Shown: piece by piece, positions 60,704 to 64,000 of the stretch | Layout of the letters: the number at the start of each line of letters is the position of its first letter | Position numbering within the stretch: position 1 is the first letter of the stretch | NCBI RefSeq assembly: GCF_934643285.1 | Contig: NZ_CAKUBT010000003.1 | Coordinates: forward strand, 95,242 to 159,241 | DNA from: an uncultured Ellagibacter sp. | GTDB lineage: Bacteria; Actinomycetota; Coriobacteriia; Coriobacteriales; Eggerthellaceae | Length of the DNA stretch: 64,000 nucleotides | Direction: 5' to 3' | Position numbers and translations under genes: made by a program | Notes under the pieces: model-generated | What the model saw: the letters and a program-made list of their open reading frames with translations, nothing else | Databases searched by the model: none | What the model was told of the DNA's origin: nothing

Positions 60704-63700
60704 TTAATCCTGTGTCATGCGGCGATAGCGCTCGAAGCGGCGCAGCGCGTCCTCTTTGCCCTGCTCGAAGAGTCGCTCGGCCTCCTTGGGGAAGGTCTTG
60801 GTGAGCGAGGCGTAGCGGTTCTCGCCCGCGACGAACTCCAGGTAGTCCCTAGTGAGCGCCTTGGAGTCCAGGGTCATCGGGCTCTCCTTGCGCGGGTCGT
60901 AGCGGTACAGCGCCCAGTAGCCGCTTTCCACCGCGCGCTTCATCTCGCCTTGGACATCGTGCATGCCGCATTTCAGGCCGTGCGAAGTGCAGGGCGCGTA
61001 GGCGATGATGACAGAGGGGCCGTCGTATTCCTCAGCCTCTTTGAGCGCCTTGACCAGCTGGTTGTAGTTGGCGCCCATCGCCACCTGGGCGACATAGACG
61101 TTGCCGTAGCTCATAAGGATTGCGCCCAGATCCTTCTTGCCGGTCTTCTTGCCGCTCGCCGCGAACTGCGCGACGGCACCCGCGGGCGTGGCCTTCGAGC
61201 TCTGGCCGCCGGTGTTGGAGTAGACCTCGGTGTCGACCACCAGGACATTCACGTTAGCGCCGCTCGCGACCACATGGTCGAGCCCGCCGAAGCCGATGTC
61301 GTACGCCCAACCGTCGCCGCCGAACATCCAGAATGTCTTCTTGGCGAGCTGGTCCTTGAACTTGAGGATCCCCTCGCATACCTTCTTGGCGCTGTTGGTG
61401 AGCGAGCCCATCGAATCTTCGATTGCCGTCACGAGCGTATCGGAGGCGGCGCGCGAGGCGTCGAAGTCTTCGAAAGCGGCGAGATAGGACTCGCACGCAG
61501 CCTTGACCCTCTCCATGGCGGCGGGCTCGGGTGCGTCGCCTTTGCCTTCCTTCGGGTTCTCCAGGCCGCATGCGAGCACCTGCAAAAGCTTCTCGACGCG
61601 AGCCTTCTCGGCCGCGCGCTGCTGGGTCGATCCCAGGTAGAGACCCAACGATAGCTCGGCGTTGTTCTCGAAAAGGCTGTTGGTCCACGCGGGGCCGAAG
61701 CCGCGCTTGTTCGTGGTATAGGGGATGCCGGGGAAGGGCGCACCCCACGCCTGCGAGCAGCCCGTGGCGTTTGCCCAGTACACGCGGTCGCCGAACAGCT
61801 GGGTGAGGAGTTTGGCGTAGGGCGTCTCGCCGCAGCCCGCACATGCCGCCGAGAACTCGAGAAGAGGCTGCTTGAACTGCGAGCCCTTGACCGAGTAGGG
61901 GTCGAACACGCTGCCTTTGTCGGCAAGCCCCAGGCCGTATTCCCACAGCGTGCGGCTTGCGTCGGTGAGCTTGGCGGGCTCCATGGAAAGCGCGTCTGCT
62001 GGGCACACGTCGGCGCAGCTGCCGCAGCTTGTGCAGTCGAACTGACTCACCTGGAGGGTGAAGCGCATGCCATCGGGCAGGTTCTTGCCGCCCTTGAGCG
62101 CGACGGTCTCGAACCCTGCGGGAGCAGTCGCAGCCTCCTCCTCGCTCACCAGGTAGGGGCGGATTGCAGCATGGGGGCACACAAAGGCGCAGCGGTTGCA
62201 CTGGATGCAGGCGTCGGCCTTCCACATGGGCGTCGCGACGGCGATGCCGCGCTTCTCGAAAGCCGTGAGACCCATGTCGATGATGCCGTCTTCGTAGCCC
62301 GCAAACGCGCTCACGGGGAGCTCATCGCCTTTCTGGGCGTTCACGGGACGCAGGATGTTCGTGACCACAGCTGGCAGTCCCTCATCGCCACCAAGCTCGT
62401 CGAGCTCGGCGTTTGCCCAGCTTGAAGGAACCTCGACCTCAACACACCTCTGGGCGCCCTCCTCGATGGCGGCCACGTTGCTCGCCACCACGGCGTCGCC
62501 CTTGCGCGCGTAGGACTTCCGCGCCGCGTCCTTCATATAGTCGAGGGCTTGCTCGACCGGCATGAGCCCTGAAATCTTGAAGAACGCCGCTTGGAGCACC
62601 GTGTTGATATGGCTTCCCAGGCCCACGCGCTGCGCAATCTCGACCGCGTCAACGGTGAACAGGCGGATGCCGTTGCTCGCGATGTAGCGCTTCATCGCTC
62701 CGGGCAGGTTGGCATCGAGCTCCTCAGGCGTCCAGCCCGTGTTCAAAAGGAACGTGCCGCCCGGCTTCACCTCCTGCACCATGTCGTACTGGCGCACGTA
62801 GCTCTGGTTGTGGCAGGCGACGAAATCGGCGCGCTTCACGTAATACGTGCTGCGGATGGGCTTTTTCGAGAGGCGCAGGTGCGACTTAGTCACGCCGAAG
62901 GACTTCTTGGAGTCGTACTCGAAATACGCCTGCGCGAACAGGTCGGCGCAGTCGCCCAAGATACGGATGGTGTTGTGGTTGGCGCCCACCGTGCCGTCGC
63001 CGCCTAAGCCCCAGAACTTGCAGCTGTAGGTGTCGTCGTTGTCGAAGTCTTCGAGCGGACTGACGGGAAGCGACAGGTTGGTCACATCGTCGTTGATTCC
63101 GATGGTGAAGCCGCGTTTGGGCTGGTCATCAGCAAGGTTCTCAAACACGGCGACGATCTGGGCGACATCGGTGTCCTTGGAGGAAAGCCCGTAGCGCCCG
63201 CCCACAACGAGCACCTTGCCCGCGCGGTCGCTGTTCGCGATGACGCTCGAGACGTCCAGGTAGAGCGGCTCGCCGGCAGAACCCATGCACTTGCAGCGGT
63301 CGAGCACCGCGATGCGCTCCACGCTTTGGGGCAGCGCGCCCAAGAAGTGCTTCGCCGAGAAGGGACGGTAGAGGTGCACCTGCAAGAAGCCGTAGCGCTT
63401 GCCGCTGCCCGCAGCCTGGGCTTTCGCGTTCAGGTAGTCGCATGCCTCCTGCGCGGTGCCCGAGACGCTGCCCATGGCGACCACGACGTCGGTCGCGTCG
63501 GGTGCGCCGTAGTAGTCGAACACGTGGTGCTCGCGGCCCGTCACGCTGGCGACCTGCGCCATGATGCCCTCGACCACATCTGCCAGCTCGTCGTAGGCGG
63601 TGTTGTTCGCCTCGCGCACCTGGAAGTACACGTCGCCGTTCTGCACGGTGGCGCGCAGCATGGGATGCTCGGGGTTTAAGGCGCGCGCCCTGAAGCGATC

Positions 63701-64000
63701 GAGCGCCTCGGTGTCCATGAGCGCGGTGAGCTTCTTGGTGTCGGGCATGTCGATGCGCGAAAGCTCGTGCGAAGTGCGGAAACCGTCGAAGAAGTGCATG
63801 AACGGGATGCTGCCCTTCACGGCGGCGAGGTGCGCGACTGCCGCCATGTCGGCTGCTTCCTGAACGCTTCCCGAGCTGAGCTGCGCAAAACCGGTGTCGC
63901 GGCACGCCATGACGTCGGAATGGTCGCCGAAGATGCTCATGGCGTGCGTGCCCACCGTGCGGCTTGCCACGTGCAAGACGCCCGGAAGGCGCTCGCCGGC
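60704..64000 (-). CDS. nifJ: Pyruvate:ferredoxin (flavodoxin) oxidoreductase, 5' end outside the window
   Basis: At least 1090 residues are present and the frame is open to the window edge. Domains in order: the pyrimidine-binding domain of PFOR (GSIPFMHFFDGFRTSHELSR), domain II, the gamma domain (LGGDGTVGANHNTIRILGDC), the 2x[4Fe-4S] ferredoxin (CIQCNRCAFVCPHAAI; CTSCGSCADVCPADAL), and the TPP-binding end (CAGCGETPYAKLLTQLFGDR; GGDGWAYDIGFGGLDHV; NTGGQSSKATPAG). It converts pyruvate and CoA to acetyl-CoA, CO2 and reduced ferredoxin. About 80-100 N-terminal residues are outside. Confidence 0.92.
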   Translation of the reverse strand, partial: AGERLPGVLHVASRTVGTHAMSIFGDHSDVMACRDTGFAQLSSGSVQEAADMAAVAHLAAVKGSIPFMHFFDGFRTSHELSRIDMPDTKKLTALMDTEALDRFRARALNPEHPMLRATVQNGDVYFQVREANNTAYDELADVVEGIMAQVASVTGREHHVFDYYGAPDATDVVVAMGSVSGTAQEACDYLNAKAQAAGSGKRYGFLQVHLYRPFSAKHFLGALPQSVERIAVLDRCKCMGSAGEPLYLDVSSVIANSDRAGKVLVVGGRYGLSSKDTDVAQIVAVFENLADDQPKRGFTIGINDDVTNLSLPVSPLEDFDNDDTYSCKFWGLGGDGTVGANHNTIRILGDCADLFAQAYFEYDSKKSFGVTKSHLRLSKKPIRSTYYVKRADFVACHNQSYVRQYDMVQEVKPGGTFLLNTGWTPEELDANLPGAMKRYIASNGIRLFTVDAVEIAQRVGLGSHINTVLQAAFFKISGLMPVEQALDYMKDAARKSYARKGDAVVASNVAAIEEGAQRCVEVEVPSSWANAELDELGGDEGLPAVVTNILRPVNAQKGDELPVSAFAGYEDGIIDMGLTAFEKRGIAVATPMWKADACIQCNRCAFVCPHAAIRPYLVSEEEAATAPAGFETVALKGGKNLPDGMRFTLQVSQFDCTSCGSCADVCPADALSMEPAKLTDASRTLWEYGLGLADKGSVFDPYSVKGSQFKQPLLEFSAACAGCGETPYAKLLTQLFGDRVYWANATGCSQAWGAPFPGIPYTTNKRGFGPAWTNSLFENNAELSLGLYLGSTQQRAAEKARVEKLLQVLACGLENPKEGKGDAPEPAAMERVKAACESYLAAFEDFDASRAASDTLVTAIEDSMGSLTNSAKKVCEGILKFKDQLAKKTFWMFGGDGWAYDIGFGGLDHVVASGANVNVLVVDTEVYSNTGGQSSKATPAGAVAQFAASGKKTGKKDLGAILMSYGNVYVAQVAMGANYNQLVKALKEAEEYDGPSVIIAYAPCTSHGLKCGMHDVQGEMKRAVESGYWALYRYDPRKESPMTLDSKALTRDYLEFVAGENRYASLTKTFPKEAERLFEQGKEDALRRFERYRRMTQD

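Overview
This looks like chromosomal DNA of a high-GC anaerobic actinobacterium of the class Coriobacteriia, most likely family Eggerthellaceae. The main support is a Tat-exported molybdopterin oxidoreductase with its Fe-S subunit, membrane anchor and TorD-type chaperone, a second NrfD-like anchor, a NADH-dehydrogenase-like electron-transfer module, and a pyruvate:ferredoxin oxidoreductase. The family-level placement is an inference from gene content. No rRNA, tRNA or CRISPR array was recognised.

Region 1 (1-17.2 kb) is a defence and mobile-DNA island. It holds a decayed IS3-family element, an AbiE type IV toxin-antitoxin pair, a truncated AbiEi-like gene, a three-gene CBASS operon (HNH-SAVED effector, nucleotidyltransferase, E2-only protein), a divergent AbiL/RloAB pair, an apparently intact IS3-family element that cuts off a DinJ-like antitoxin remnant, and a DUF4143 ATPase. 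Palindromic and dispersed repeats fill the gaps. Several genes are broken by in-frame nonsense codons while the downstream frame stays open.

Region 2 (17.7-30.7 kb) is a surface-protein and peptide locus. A 2177-residue secreted repeat protein is followed by a 37-codon peptide gene with a lasso/RiPP-type leader motif and by a membrane-anchored BspA-like protein. Downstream come a PF14907-type nucleotidyltransferase, an HPr-kinase-like protein, a PqqD-like protein, an S26-like peptidase and an ABC transporter. These last five are the accessory set seen around modified-peptide clusters, but no cyclase or B2 protease is present. This is the best candidate for an undescribed system.

Region 3 (31-43.9 kb) is respiratory and metabolic. 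It has an NrfD-like protein with a GntR regulator and an SPFH protein, then a DmsC-A-B-type operon with TorD and a radical SAM protein, and finally a one-component regulator divergent from an AbrB-family transporter and a GAPDH-like dehydrogenase. An identical 14-bp palindrome lies upstream of both respiratory units.

Region 4 (44.3-51.7 kb) appears to be an element inserted at the 3' end of guaA, with repeated octamers near both ends. It contains DUF6414 and AAA+ genes (each with one in-frame TAA), a duplicated excisionase-like gene, a trypsin-like protease with a membrane partner, phage-like remnants and an AlbA_2/RecG-like regulator. No integrase was found.

Region 5 (51.7-64 kb) holds an ATP-pyrophosphatase-only GMP synthase, a MoaD/NuoE/NuoF/NuoG-like/MoeB-like electron-transfer cluster, a frameshifted VirD4-type coupling protein next to a ClpP-like protease, and the 3' part of a pyruvate:ferredoxin oxidoreductase that runs off the window edge.
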